From NCBI RefSeq assembly GCF_900112005.1, contig NZ_FOKK01000004.1, forward strand, positions 1 through 64,000: a stretch of DNA of 64,000 bases, given 5' to 3'. Source of the stretch: Algoriphagus aquimarinus (GTDB lineage Bacteria > Bacteroidota > Bacteroidia > Cytophagales > Cyclobacteriaceae). Each line of letters begins with the position of its first letter. Position 1 is the stretch's first letter. A model generated the notes under the pieces. The model worked only from the letters and a program-made list of their open reading frames with translations, ran no database searches and was not told the DNA's origin. Positions 36,627 to 45,412 of the stretch are shown here, one piece after another. Made by a program: the position numbers and the translations under genes.

Positions 36627-37082
36627 ATGAAAACTACCAATGAAGCTGCAGAAATTTTGAATGATTTAGTACAGATCAACAATGACCGTATCGAAGGGTA
36701 TGAGAAAGCAATTGAAAATTTAAAGGCCGAAGATCTGGATTTGAAACCTTTGTTTATTTCTATGATTGATGAGAGCCGAAAATGCAGAATGGCGCTTTCC
36801 AATGAACTTAATGTCTTTAAAACTGAAACAGAGGACAGTTCCACTACAAGCGGTAAACTGTATAGAGCATGGATGGACGTTAAAGCTGTGTTTACCGGAC
36901 ACGACAGAAAAAGCGTCTTGGAAAACTGTGAATTTGGGGAGGACGCTGCCCAAAAGGCCTACAAAGACGCAGCAAATGATGAAGATTTGCCAGCTAATCT
37001 AAAGACACTTGTTCTTGAGCAAAAGGCGACCTTAAGAATATCACATGACAAAATTAAGCAACTAAGAGATCAGCAAGCTTGA
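36627..37082 (+). CDS. PA2169-type four-helix-bundle protein (DUF2383)
   Basis: 151 residues, helical throughout. The opening TNEAAEILNDLVQINNDRIEGYEKAIENL and the later DLKPLFISMIDESRKCRMALSNEL fit the PA2169-family ferritin-like bundle. The fold is related to ferritin-like proteins; the role is thought to be stress-related but is not settled. Monocistronic, with a strong terminator 30 bases downstream. Confidence 0.85.
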   Translation: MKTTNEAAEILNDLVQINNDRIEGYEKAIENLKAEDLDLKPLFISMIDESRKCRMALSNELNVFKTETEDSSTTSGKLYRAWMDVKAVFTGHDRKSVLENCEFGEDAAQKAYKDAANDEDLPANLKTLVLEQKATLRISHDKIKQLRDQQA

Positions 37083-37113
37083 TCTTACTAAGTTAAAAAA
37101 GTCTGTACAATTT

Positions 37114-37142
37114 AATCCCGGCAATTTGCCGGGATTTTTTTT
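37114..37142 (+). terminator. Rho-independent terminator
   Basis: ATCCCGGCA (37115-37123) pairs perfectly with TGCCGGGAT (37127-37135) around a 3-base loop and is followed by eight or more T. It ends the DUF2383 transcript. Confidence 0.9.
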
Positions 37143-37483
37143 AGTAGAGCTACTTGTGCCCTTAAGTCTTCATAAGATCTTGATTTAAAACCAGCACACT
37201 TTACTCCTTTTAATAGTTATTCCTCAGACACTGAAAGATTTTTACAGTAGGGTACTATAGTATTCAATAGGCATAGAAAGTTTGGTATAAGCTGATGATC
37301 ATACACACTTATTTTGGTGCATAAGCTTCTCGATCTGTGGTAGCAAGTTCCCTCCTTGAAACGATATTATAGGGAGATATAGCTCGATTTAGTGTTCTCA
37401 TTGCAATTTGAACCTGTTTTTTGTGAATAGTAGATTTTGCACAGGTATTGTACTAAAGTCCTCACTAACCAACTTATGAAATC

Positions 37484-37837
37484 ATGGCTAATTACGCTTC
37501 TATACCCTTTATACATTCTCTTGGAAAATTTGTTCTGTTCTACATTGATCCAGCGAGTTTTCTGGTTTTCATTAGTAACAATGGAATCTCTGCTACCTCT
37601 GCCGAAGACGAAGAGAAGAATCCCAACCCTCCAGCTGAAGATTTTCCAATGCCGGATGGGGATGAGATCAATCCAACTAAGGTAATTCCCGAAGAGGAAG
37701 AGTATTTGCCTGATGAGCAGGAAGTGCCAGTGCAAGAGCCTCCCAAAGAGATAGAGGAAGATCCTTATTTCCCCAGAAAAGGAGATGGATTGCCTCCTGA
37801 AAAAGAGGATGAATTTCCGAAAACAGATCCCGTTTAA
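37484..37837 (+). CDS. Hypothetical Pro/Glu-rich protein with N-terminal hydrophobic segment
   Basis: 117 residues: a short hydrophobic stretch (PFIHSLGKFVLFYIDPASFLVFI) followed by ~75 residues dominated by Glu, Pro and Asp (EEEEYLPDEQEVPVQEPPKEIEEDP). The tail looks disordered. No family is recognised. The 400-base gap before it holds only the upstream terminator. A real small gene is likely because the composition is strongly protein-like, but the function is unknown. Confidence 0.5.
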   Translation: MANYASIPFIHSLGKFVLFYIDPASFLVFISNNGISATSAEDEEKNPNPPAEDFPMPDGDEINPTKVIPEEEEYLPDEQEVPVQEPPKEIEEDPYFPRKGDGLPPEKEDEFPKTDPV

Positions 37838-37939
37838 TCAGCTGCGAATACTAGGTGCAACTGATTATTAAGAATGTAGTAGTACCCTCGAACTCTTTTA
37901 TAAAATCCATATTTAGCAACCCCTTAAAACCATCAAACT

Positions 37940-38215
37940 ATGAATGACGAACCTAATAAATTGACTGAAACGGAGGAGGATGTAGTAGCAAAAGTTATTA
38001 TCCACATGCCTACCGAACCTGAGATTTCTTTTGAATGCCCATTAATGTTCAAATTACCTGAGGAAGGACAGATTCTGGATATAGCCTATGAAAAATTCAT
38101 AACCGATCAAAGTCAATGGGAGAGAGCCCAAAGCACATTGGATAATGATGTGATGGTCATCGATCGGATAGAGGGTATTCATGTGTATCTACGGGAAGGT
38201 AATCCAGTTGATTAA
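37940..38215 (+). CDS. Hypothetical 91-residue protein
   Basis: A small soluble acidic protein (MNDEPNKLTETEEDVVAKVIIHMPTE...). No signal peptide, membrane segment or recognised motif is present. It follows the Pro/Glu-rich gene by ~100 bases in the same direction; co-transcription is possible. Confidence 0.5.
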   Translation: MNDEPNKLTETEEDVVAKVIIHMPTEPEISFECPLMFKLPEEGQILDIAYEKFITDQSQWERAQSTLDNDVMVIDRIEGIHVYLREGNPVD

Positions 38216-38296
38216 AAGATGAGTATACGTTGAGCAGGGAGTCGAACTTCCTTGTCAAAATGGCTGTACTGTATCCACGACAAGCCCCAAACCAGT

Positions 38297-38959
38297 TTAA
38301 TTCTCTAGGTATCCTATGTATGTCAGCTTTTCGTTCGCTGCCAGACCGTTAGGGTTACATCCCAATTTTCCTTCGGGCACATCCATATCAAGCTTCTGAT
38401 AGAATTCCGCCCAGAAGGTGTCTGTTTTCTGGGTGTCTGGATTAATAAAAGTCATGGGCTCCAACTCAAAAATACCTGCATGCCTATAGGCTCGCTCAAC
38501 AAAATCCGAGCAATAATACGAGGTGTCATTGAGGACGTAGCTCCAATTATACGGTTTCCCCAGCAGCGTTTTGGAGGTAATGATAGCTTGATTGATGGAA
38601 TTTTGATCTTCATCAGTTAGCCTATATAGCGCGAACCGTCGGTTCTGGCCGGATTCGCTAAGCACCAAACTATCCAGCGGTTCACGTATAGATCCTTTTT
38701 TGCCAATAGCATGTAGGATATAGGCGCTAGAATCACAAACTTCAATAATGCCAACATGGTCAAAAGAGACGTCACTAGTACGCTGTGTAACTCGGTTGAT
38801 GGCTCCAGACAAATGCTCTAATTCTGCCCCTACAAAAAGAAGATCGCCATTCTGGACATTCAGGTTGAGGTAGGGGATTGACTGCTGAGCGACAAGCGTT
38901 GGAACCCAGACGAAAGTGAAACAGAGTAATAGAAAGAAAGCAGAACGGATATTCGGCAT
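38297..38959 (-). CDS. YiiX/YebB-like cysteine hydrolase (permuted papain fold)
   Basis: 220 residues with a signal peptide cleaved near LVAQQ. NGDLLFVG, the catalytic His in FDHVGIIE and the catalytic Cys in SYYCSDFVERAY follow the permuted NlpC/P60 order of the YiiX/YebB family. These are predicted to cleave amide or ester bonds in the cell envelope. It stands alone, convergent with the gene at 37940. About 80 bases downstream of its stop there is a T-arm-like sequence, but no tRNA. Confidence 0.82.
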   Translation of the reverse strand: MPNIRSAFFLLLCFTFVWVPTLVAQQSIPYLNLNVQNGDLLFVGAELEHLSGAINRVTQRTSDVSFDHVGIIEVCDSSAYILHAIGKKGSIREPLDSLVLSESGQNRRFALYRLTDEDQNSINQAIITSKTLLGKPYNWSYVLNDTSYYCSDFVERAYRHAGIFELEPMTFINPDTQKTDTFWAEFYQKLDMDVPEGKLGCNPNGLAANEKLTYIGYLEN

Positions 38960-39121
38960 GGTTAGCGTGCGTGTGTTTGGTTGGTCAAAGCTAGTACTAG
39001 GTGCTGGGGTATGAAAATACTCACCCGATTTAATATGACTTTGTAAACCTAGTATGAGATTCTGATGTGGTAATTAATACTTTCCGGTTTATGACGTTTT
39101 ACATTTTATTAAATTCTAAAC

Positions 39122-39394
39122 CTACCTCACCGACTTCAATTTCACGCCCTTTCCTTGGAGTATATGTAATAGTACTGCAGCATCTTTTTCCTGTTCCTCT
39201 TCGATAAATAGGCGGATAGCTCTAGAGAGTGACGCGATTTCGGGTACTTTATGAAGGCGATCAAAAGGGAAAGGATCTGAGTGTGTACTTAGAATCAAGC
39301 CTACTTTAATATCCACCCGTTTTTCCAGGTCTTTTAATTCACTGCATATTTCTGCCCAGTAGTGCATTGTGTTCAGGTGGAATTTTGTCTTCAA
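39122..39394 (-). CDS. Hypothetical 90-residue protein
   Basis: A small helical, charged protein (WAEICSELKDLEKRVDIKVGLIL... IRLFIEEEQEKDAAVLLHIL). No family is recognised. It is divergent from the gene at 39521. The frame and composition look genuine. Confidence 0.45.
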   Translation of the reverse strand: MKTKFHLNTMHYWAEICSELKDLEKRVDIKVGLILSTHSDPFPFDRLHKVPEIASLSRAIRLFIEEEQEKDAAVLLHILQGKGVKLKSVR

Positions 39395-39520
39395 AATTAG
39401 TAATGATTTTATTGAAGATTGGTAATTTAGGTGCTAAGGAATATGAATCTGATACAAGCTGTCTCAATTTGTAAACACTTTCCTTAGTTTTTAGCTCTAT
39501 CTATTAAACGTTCTTTTAAA

Positions 39521-39973
39521 ATGAAACTCAATAAAGAAGTAGCAGAAGATCTTGACCTAGTGATTAAAGATCTGTTATCTAACAAGTCTAAAGTAGCATC
39601 TGTTGAGGATATGAAAAACCATCTTTTTCCTGATAAACCGGATGCATATTTAACATCCTTGTTTCATCATTTAAATGATCACCGTCCTCGCTTGTTATTT
39701 CCCGAGAAAAATCCAACACCAGATATGTTTTGGAAGAATGACTACCTGCCTGCTTTTTATTTCCAAGGTGGATTTACTGAGGTTTTTAAAGATCAGGAGA
39801 AGGAAAAAATGATCTTGGAAGAGAAGCGGAAGCTAGAACTCGAAAAGCTAAAGTACGACGTGAATAATTCTAAAAGGATCTATAAAACGTATTGGTGGAC
39901 ATTTGGCTTTGCGTTAACAGGTTTTATTTATGTGATTGTTAGATTGGGAATTTGGTTTTTCGAATCCAATTAA
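39521..39973 (+). CDS. Hypothetical protein with coiled coil and C-terminal membrane anchor
   Basis: 150 residues. The N-terminal ~90 residues contain an EDMKNHLFPDKPDAYLTSLFHHL segment that may be a winged-helix-like fold. A charged coiled-coil (DQEKEKMILEEKRKLELEKLKYD) follows, then a single transmembrane helix (WWTFGFALTGFIYVIVRLGIWFF) at the C-terminus. The arrangement suggests a tail-anchored protein facing the cytoplasm. Function unknown. Confidence 0.6.
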   Translation: MKLNKEVAEDLDLVIKDLLSNKSKVASVEDMKNHLFPDKPDAYLTSLFHHLNDHRPRLLFPEKNPTPDMFWKNDYLPAFYFQGGFTEVFKDQEKEKMILEEKRKLELEKLKYDVNNSKRIYKTYWWTFGFALTGFIYVIVRLGIWFFESN

Positions 39974-40257
39974 GTGATACCTAGGTAGCATGTCTTTATT
40001 ATGGATTATTTAGAATGCTAAACCTAGTGTTAAGTAATGGGTTATGACCTTAGTCGACTCTATAAAATTAAGTCACATAGCTGAGTTGAATAGATAAGAT
40101 GGAATTATGTTTGGCTTATGTAATCACATAGATGTAAGTTGAAATGTTTTTCTACTGACTTTCTAAGAAATGCAAAATACCCTGTACAGGCGGGGCGAGC
40201 GTTAGGCTTAGTACACTGACGCTCAAGGAAAACCCACTATATCATTCATTCAACAGC

Positions 40258-42561
40258 TTAAACACCCACACTTTCTTTCAATAAAGATGTCACTAGCTCA
40301 ACGGTTAAGGGTTTCTTGTTCGCTTTTTCTCGGAGGGTATCAAAAGAGTATCTAAAGTCACATCCTTCTTTGTAGGCACTGCATCCATAAGCTGTTTTAC
40401 CTCTTATTATTGTTCCTTTATTGCACAATGGACAGGAAATGACTGGAGGAGTTTTTTTAGAAGAATTGGCTAGTTTCTTTTCTTCCAAAACGAGTTGAAA
40501 TTCATCATTGAAACGTACCAATCCTTCTTTATCTCCTGTCGCTGTTTTAAATCCTTTCAAATTGACAGTAGATCCTTTCTGGAGCAAACGCAAATACTGA
40601 TTCTCTGATATAGTCTTTCCTTCGAAAGAAAAAGGAAGTAAAAAGTTGCATCCGGTTTTATAGGCGCTGCATCCGTAACTCGATTTCCCTTTGAGCAGTG
40701 CCCCTTCCTTGCATTTTGGACAAGAGCTTCCTACGATTGCAGTTTGGGTAGTTGATTTTACCTTTTCAGGAACCTTGGCATCAGTGCTGTGAGATATTTT
40801 AGCATGGCTTTGTTCCCTTATAACTTCGTAGACCAAATGCTCCACCATGCTCTTCATGTTCTTCACAAAAGAGCCCGCATTGAAATTCCCTTTTTCTATC
40901 TCTTTCAATTGTTTTTCCCACTTCCCAGTGAGTTCGGCTGAGGTCAGTAGGTCATTCTTAATGATATCAATCAATTGCACTCCTGTTTCGGTGGGCAAAA
41001 TTTGCTTTTTATTCCGTTCAATGTACTGCCGCCTGAACAGTGTTTCAATAATATTTGCCCGAGTAGAAGGACGACCAATGCCATTTTCTTTCATTAACTC
41101 CCGCAACTCTTCATCGTCAACTTGCTTGCCGGCGGTTTCCATGCCTCTTAACAAAGTTGCCTCGGTATATTGATGAGGTGCTTTGGTTTCTTTCTCCAGA
41201 AAAGATGGCTCATGCGGCCCTTTTTCTCCTTTAGTAAAGAGCGGGAGCTCATCTTTCTCCTTTTTATCTTTGCCGTCAGCAGTTTCAAAAACAACTCTCC
41301 AGCCTTTTTCTAAAATGACTTTCCCGGTTGTTTTAAACGGAACCGTATCCACTTTCCCTAATACTGTGGTATTGGACACCGCACAATCATCATAAAACAC
41401 GGCGATGAATCTCCTGGCAATAATATCATATACTTTTAGGTGATTCCCGTGCAAACTGCTTTGAATTCCTGTAGGAATCATGGCATGGTGATCGGTTACT
41501 TTTTTATCATTGAAAACCTTGCTAGACTTTTTTAATTTTTTGCCGAAAAGCGGTTGAGTTAGCAAGGTATAATTCGTTAGCTTTTCTAAAATTCCTTTTG
41601 CTTTGGGGTAAATATCGTTCGGTAAGAAAGTGGTATCCACTCTCGGGTAGGTGATTAATTTCTGTTCGTATAGTTGCTGCGCTACCTTAAGTGTTTCATC
41701 GGCAGAAAGGCCAAACTTATTATTGCAATACACCTGTAATCCTGTCAAGTCAAAGAGCTTAGGTGCATAATCCTTTCCTTTTTTATTAGCAATAGAGACG
41801 ACTTCAAAGTCATGTTCTTTTACCACGTTGGCAAAAGCCTCTCCATCTTCTTTCTTTAAAAATTTACCTTCCTCACAGTTAAATACGACATCTCTATATA
41901 CCGTTTGTAATTCCCAAAAAGGTTGTGGCTGAAAATTTTGAATTTCTTTAAACCTGTTAACAATCATCGCTAGGGTAGGCGTTTGGACTCTACCTATGGA
42001 CAGGACCTGTTTGTATCCACCATGTTTCACTGTATATAAACGCGTGGCATTCATTCCCAACAGCCAATCCCCAATTGCCCGGGAATATCCAGCATAATAC
42101 AAATTATCATACTTAGCAGAGGGTTGCAGTTTTTCGAAACCTTCCTTGATTGCCTCTGTGGTCAAAGATGAAATCCACAAGCGTTTGACTTCTCCTTTAT
42201 ACTCCGCTTGTTCAATTACCCACCGCTGAATCAGTTCTCCCTCTTGGCCGGCATCACCACAGTTGATCACAAGCGTGGCGGTGTCAAATAGCTTTTTTAC
42301 AATGTCAAATTGCTTCTTGACCCCAACGTTATCAACGACTTTGGTTTTGAACTTTTCGGGAAGCATAGGAAGGTGACTTAGGCTCCAACTTTTCCAATGA
42401 GGATCATAATCATTCGGCTCAAATAAGGTGCAAAAGTGTCCGAAGGTATAGGTAACTATATAGCCATTCCCCTCATAATATCCATCGTGCCTAGTATTAG
42501 CTCCTAGAACTGAGGCTATTTCACGTGCTACACTTGGTTTCTCAGCAATACAAACTTTCAT
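40258..42561 (-). CDS. topB: DNA topoisomerase III
   Basis: ATG 42561 (MKVCIAEKPSVAREIAS) is the start; the extra 27 residues of the longer frame have no family similarity. About 767 residues: N-terminal TOPRIM domain (CIAEKPS, with the acidic NCGDAGQEGELI motif), the central domain with the catalytic Tyr near residue 304 in LITYPRVD, and the type IA core. The C-terminus has two zinc-ribbon-like modules, CPKCKEGALLKGKSSYGCSAYKTGC and a second with CPLCNKGTIIRG. It relaxes or decatenates DNA by single-strand passage. Plasmid or island copies are common, so it may be accessory. Confidence 0.93.
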   Translation of the reverse strand: MKVCIAEKPSVAREIASVLGANTRHDGYYEGNGYIVTYTFGHFCTLFEPNDYDPHWKSWSLSHLPMLPEKFKTKVVDNVGVKKQFDIVKKLFDTATLVINCGDAGQEGELIQRWVIEQAEYKGEVKRLWISSLTTEAIKEGFEKLQPSAKYDNLYYAGYSRAIGDWLLGMNATRLYTVKHGGYKQVLSIGRVQTPTLAMIVNRFKEIQNFQPQPFWELQTVYRDVVFNCEEGKFLKKEDGEAFANVVKEHDFEVVSIANKKGKDYAPKLFDLTGLQVYCNNKFGLSADETLKVAQQLYEQKLITYPRVDTTFLPNDIYPKAKGILEKLTNYTLLTQPLFGKKLKKSSKVFNDKKVTDHHAMIPTGIQSSLHGNHLKVYDIIARRFIAVFYDDCAVSNTTVLGKVDTVPFKTTGKVILEKGWRVVFETADGKDKKEKDELPLFTKGEKGPHEPSFLEKETKAPHQYTEATLLRGMETAGKQVDDEELRELMKENGIGRPSTRANIIETLFRRQYIERNKKQILPTETGVQLIDIIKNDLLTSAELTGKWEKQLKEIEKGNFNAGSFVKNMKSMVEHLVYEVIREQSHAKISHSTDAKVPEKVKSTTQTAIVGSSCPKCKEGALLKGKSSYGCSAYKTGCNFLLPFSFEGKTISENQYLRLLQKGSTVNLKGFKTATGDKEGLVRFNDEFQLVLEEKKLANSSKKTPPVISCPLCNKGTIIRGKTAYGCSAYKEGCDFRYSFDTLREKANKKPLTVELVTSLLKESVGV

Positions 42562-42693
42562 CTGAAGCAAAAATAGTAAAAATAGGGTAGGCTCAGCGGA
42601 GGACATGGTTTTAAGAGGTCTTCCTTTAGAAAAATTTAGCATTGAACCAGACGGTAGGGAAGGAGAATCCTATCCACATAACGAACGAACTAA

Positions 42694-42889
42694 GCTCCGT
42701 AGGAGCGAAATTATTATAGCCATAGGTGAAACCCATAATAGAAAAAACCACCACACAATTTCCCTCACGTCCAAAATCATCTTCTGGAAATGTTGGCCAA
42801 TGCAGGAGGATAGAAACGGATTTCATTTTTACCGCTAACCCCAGAGGACACAAAGAATTCCGCTAAGAAAATTACTATGGAAAACAGCT
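42694..42889. repeat. Single copy of the composite intergenic repeat
   Basis: One ~193-base unit carrying the GCTCCGTAGGAGC palindrome, the paired CCAT...-type motif (here degenerate), the AAAATCATCTTCTGG region and the TTTCATTTTTACCGC tail, ending at the next AGCTCC. It matches the tandem array at 53560-54345. The 42643-43440 gap otherwise shows nothing recognisable. Confidence 0.65.
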
Positions 42890-43440
42890 CCTTGGAAACT
42901 TAAACGAGATTAATTAGGGCAGTATGTCCACGAAGTGGTCGAGCCCAGATAAAGAATGATTTCGCAGTAAGTCTCGTCGGTTTGTAATGTCTAACTACCA
43001 TACTATGATCTAATTATAAATATCTAGCAGACAATTTTACACTCTTTTTGGATTCTGGACAAGATTAGACTGCTTAGTTTCATGGATTATATTTATACAG
43101 ATAACCTTCAGAAATATTCGAGGATTTGGTGGAAGCATTACACAAGACTGGCAACCATAGGTAGCTTGCTATTATATTTTTCCTGATTTTTAATTCAGTT
43201 GATTTCTGACGCTATGGATGTAATTAAATCAGTAAGCTGATTCAGTCTTGCCGGTTACCCTATGCCCTATAGTACAGGATGGGAAAGGATGCTATACAGC
43301 TGATATTAAGTGGCGATAAGCTAATGTTACTAAGAATGAGGAATGGGTAATACTCATTTTTCAGTAAGGAGTAAGTATTCCTAATTCTATAAGTAGTTAG
43401 TTTCTAATAGAGAATGCTAAATAGTTAAACCCTAATCTCC

Positions 43441-44094
43441 ATGTCCTCTCAGTCCTCCAACAAGGTGTTATTACATAGGATTTCGGTGGATTCAGATAAA
43501 GCTGCTTTTTCTGAACTTTTCAGCAGATATCATTCTAAACTGGTCTCCTTTGCTACCTGTTTTTTACCAAATTATGAAGAGGCTGAGGACATGGTGTCAG
43601 AAGTGTTTATTAGGCTTTTGCAGAATCGTACACAACTGAAGGATATAGAGAATTTTGAAGGATACCTTTATTTTTCTGTTAAGAATCAATGCCTGAACCA
43701 GTTAAAAAAGAATAAAAGACAGAATAAAATATTCACCCCTCTTGATCTACAAGATTGTAAAACTGGTGAGTCTACCCAACCTCTTGAGCAATTATTGACC
43801 TCTGAATTGCGAGATAAAATAGCAGGATGCGTAGATAGATTACCTCAGAAAAGAAGGTTAGTGTACAAAATGATCAAAGATGATGGGCTAAAGATCAAGG
43901 AGGTTTCTAAGTTGCTTGATATTGCCGAAAAGACGGTGAAGAAGCACTTGGAATTAGCGGTAAAAGATCTAAGAGCAGAAATAGCGACTTATATCTCTGC
44001 TCAAAATACACATTCAAAAATCATCCCTATTTCTTTGAAAGTAGGCAGTTTAGTAATGTTGGTCTTGTTGATTTCCCAATTTATGAACATTTAG
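43441..44094 (+). CDS. ECF RNA polymerase sigma factor (FecI-like) with C-terminal hydrophobic tail
   Basis: 217 residues. Region 2 (FSELFSRYHSKLVSFATCFLPNYEEAEDMVSEVFIRLLQ) and region 4 (DRLPQKRRLVYKMIKDDGLKIKEVSKLLDIAEKTVKKHLELA) of ECF sigma factors are clear. A C-terminal extension ends in a membrane-like helix (LKVGSLVMLVLLISQFMNI), seen in some Bacteroidota sigma factors. It should direct transcription of the SusC/SusD locus downstream when released by FecR. First gene of the polysaccharide-utilisation locus. Confidence 0.9.
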   Translation: MSSQSSNKVLLHRISVDSDKAAFSELFSRYHSKLVSFATCFLPNYEEAEDMVSEVFIRLLQNRTQLKDIENFEGYLYFSVKNQCLNQLKKNKRQNKIFTPLDLQDCKTGESTQPLEQLLTSELRDKIAGCVDRLPQKRRLVYKMIKDDGLKIKEVSKLLDIAEKTVKKHLELAVKDLRAEIATYISAQNTHSKIIPISLKVGSLVMLVLLISQFMNI

Positions 44095-44284
44095 CCTGCC
44101 TTTTTTAGATTTAAACTAATCATCCCAAAGCGCCATTTTTTTAAAGGAGAAGATGATTTATTATTTGGATTAATATTCTTACTACCTATTGATTATTCTG
44201 CTCTACTCACCTGTTCTAAAATAAAATTTTAACAAATATTCAAAGTGCATTACGCCCTTTGTTCCTCTAGGTTGTCTTGGTAAT

Positions 44285-45295
44285 GTGAATGTACCTGAAG
44301 ATCAAATCGACCTTATTCTTTCTAAGTGGCTGACAAATTCGGCAAGTCAAGAGGAACTTTTAATTCTGGAAAACTGGGCAGATCTGTGTGATGAAAATCT
44401 GGAGATATTTGAAACTTTTAAAAAAGTAGCTGGCGAAAGTACAGCTGAACCCATCTTAGTCAATCTGGAAGAAAAGACCAATGATATTTGGGAAAGATCC
44501 CTTCAAAAAAAAACAGATGAAAAGGGACATTGGGTGGGCCTATTCAAATATGCTGCGAGCTTATTCCTACTAGCAGCATTAGCGATGAGCATTTTTTATT
44601 ACCAACAGCTAGAAAAAGAACTGAGTAATGAGGTAGTGGCCGAAGCTCCAAATTACATTATCAGAGAAAATAAGCCAGGTCAAAAAACTAAAATCTTGCT
44701 ACCAGATGGTTCTGTTGCCTATCTGAATAGCAGTTCCAGCATCAGATATTTAACTGGGTTTGCTGGACAAGAGAGAAGGGTTTTCTTAGAAGGAGAAGGT
44801 TTTTTTGAGGTTGCTAAGGACAAGTCCAAGCCATTTATAGTTGAAAGCCGATCGGTTGAAACCACCGCTTTAGGGACTGCTTTTAATGTAAAAGCTTTTA
44901 AAGAGGAGGGAGCAATTCGTGTTTCCTTGGTAGAGGGTGAAGTGAGCGTAAATCAGCTCGCAAATAATACCAATTCACTAATCCTAAAGCCTGGAAAGGA
45001 ATTGCTGTTTGAAGCCGATTCAAATACATTTCTAGAACGAGACTTTGATCTTGAAGATGTTATAGGTTGGAAAGTAGGGAAGTTGGTGTTCACACAGGCA
45101 ACTTTAAAGGAAGTAAAACTTCGGCTGGAGAGATGGTATGGAGTCCAAATTGATATTAGTGGAAAAGTGCCTTCCAACTGGAAAGTGACTACAGTATATG
45201 AGAACCAAAGCTTAAAAAACGTATTAACTGATTTACAATACTCTAGAAAATTTGCCTATGAAATAAAGCATTCGAATGTGACTATCACCTTCTAA
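44285..45295 (+). CDS. FecR-family anti-sigma factor
   Basis: 336 residues from a GTG start; no better ATG is in frame. A cytoplasmic N-terminal segment (LILSKWLTNSASQEELLILENWAD) binds sigma. One membrane helix (FKYAASLFLLAALAMSIFYY) follows, then the periplasmic FecR domain (KTKILLPDGSVAYLNSSSSI, RRVFLEGEGFFEVAKD) and the C-terminal DUF4974 domain. It holds the sigma factor inactive until the STN domain of the SusC-like protein signals substrate, as known for FecR/FecA systems. Confidence 0.92.
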   Translation: MNVPEDQIDLILSKWLTNSASQEELLILENWADLCDENLEIFETFKKVAGESTAEPILVNLEEKTNDIWERSLQKKTDEKGHWVGLFKYAASLFLLAALAMSIFYYQQLEKELSNEVVAEAPNYIIRENKPGQKTKILLPDGSVAYLNSSSSIRYLTGFAGQERRVFLEGEGFFEVAKDKSKPFIVESRSVETTALGTAFNVKAFKEEGAIRVSLVEGEVSVNQLANNTNSLILKPGKELLFEADSNTFLERDFDLEDVIGWKVGKLVFTQATLKEVKLRLERWYGVQIDISGKVPSNWKVTTVYENQSLKNVLTDLQYSRKFAYEIKHSNVTITF

Positions 45296-45302
45296 AAAAA
45301 AC

Positions 45303-45333
45303 AGAACCAATGGGTTCGTACCCCATTGATTCT
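45303..45333. promoter_or_regulatory. Intergenic hairpin between fecR and susC genes
   Basis: AGAACCAATGGG pairs with CCCATTGATTCT (one mismatch) around a 7-base loop. On the plus strand no T-run follows. On the minus strand it is followed by eight T (from the A-run at 45295-45301), so it has terminator form there. It may be an mRNA-stabilising or differential-expression hairpin. Confidence 0.5.
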
Positions 45334-45412
45334 GAGACAGCATAACTAATTGTTTGGACGCAAATCAGCTATGCTTAATTAAATACTTGTCAGTACTCAA
45401 TAACCCAAAATT

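Noticed and set aside
38220..38270. tRNA-like T-arm on the minus strand (GTTCGACTCC)
   Set aside because: No matching acceptor stem, D-arm or anticodon arm could be assembled, so no tRNA is claimed.
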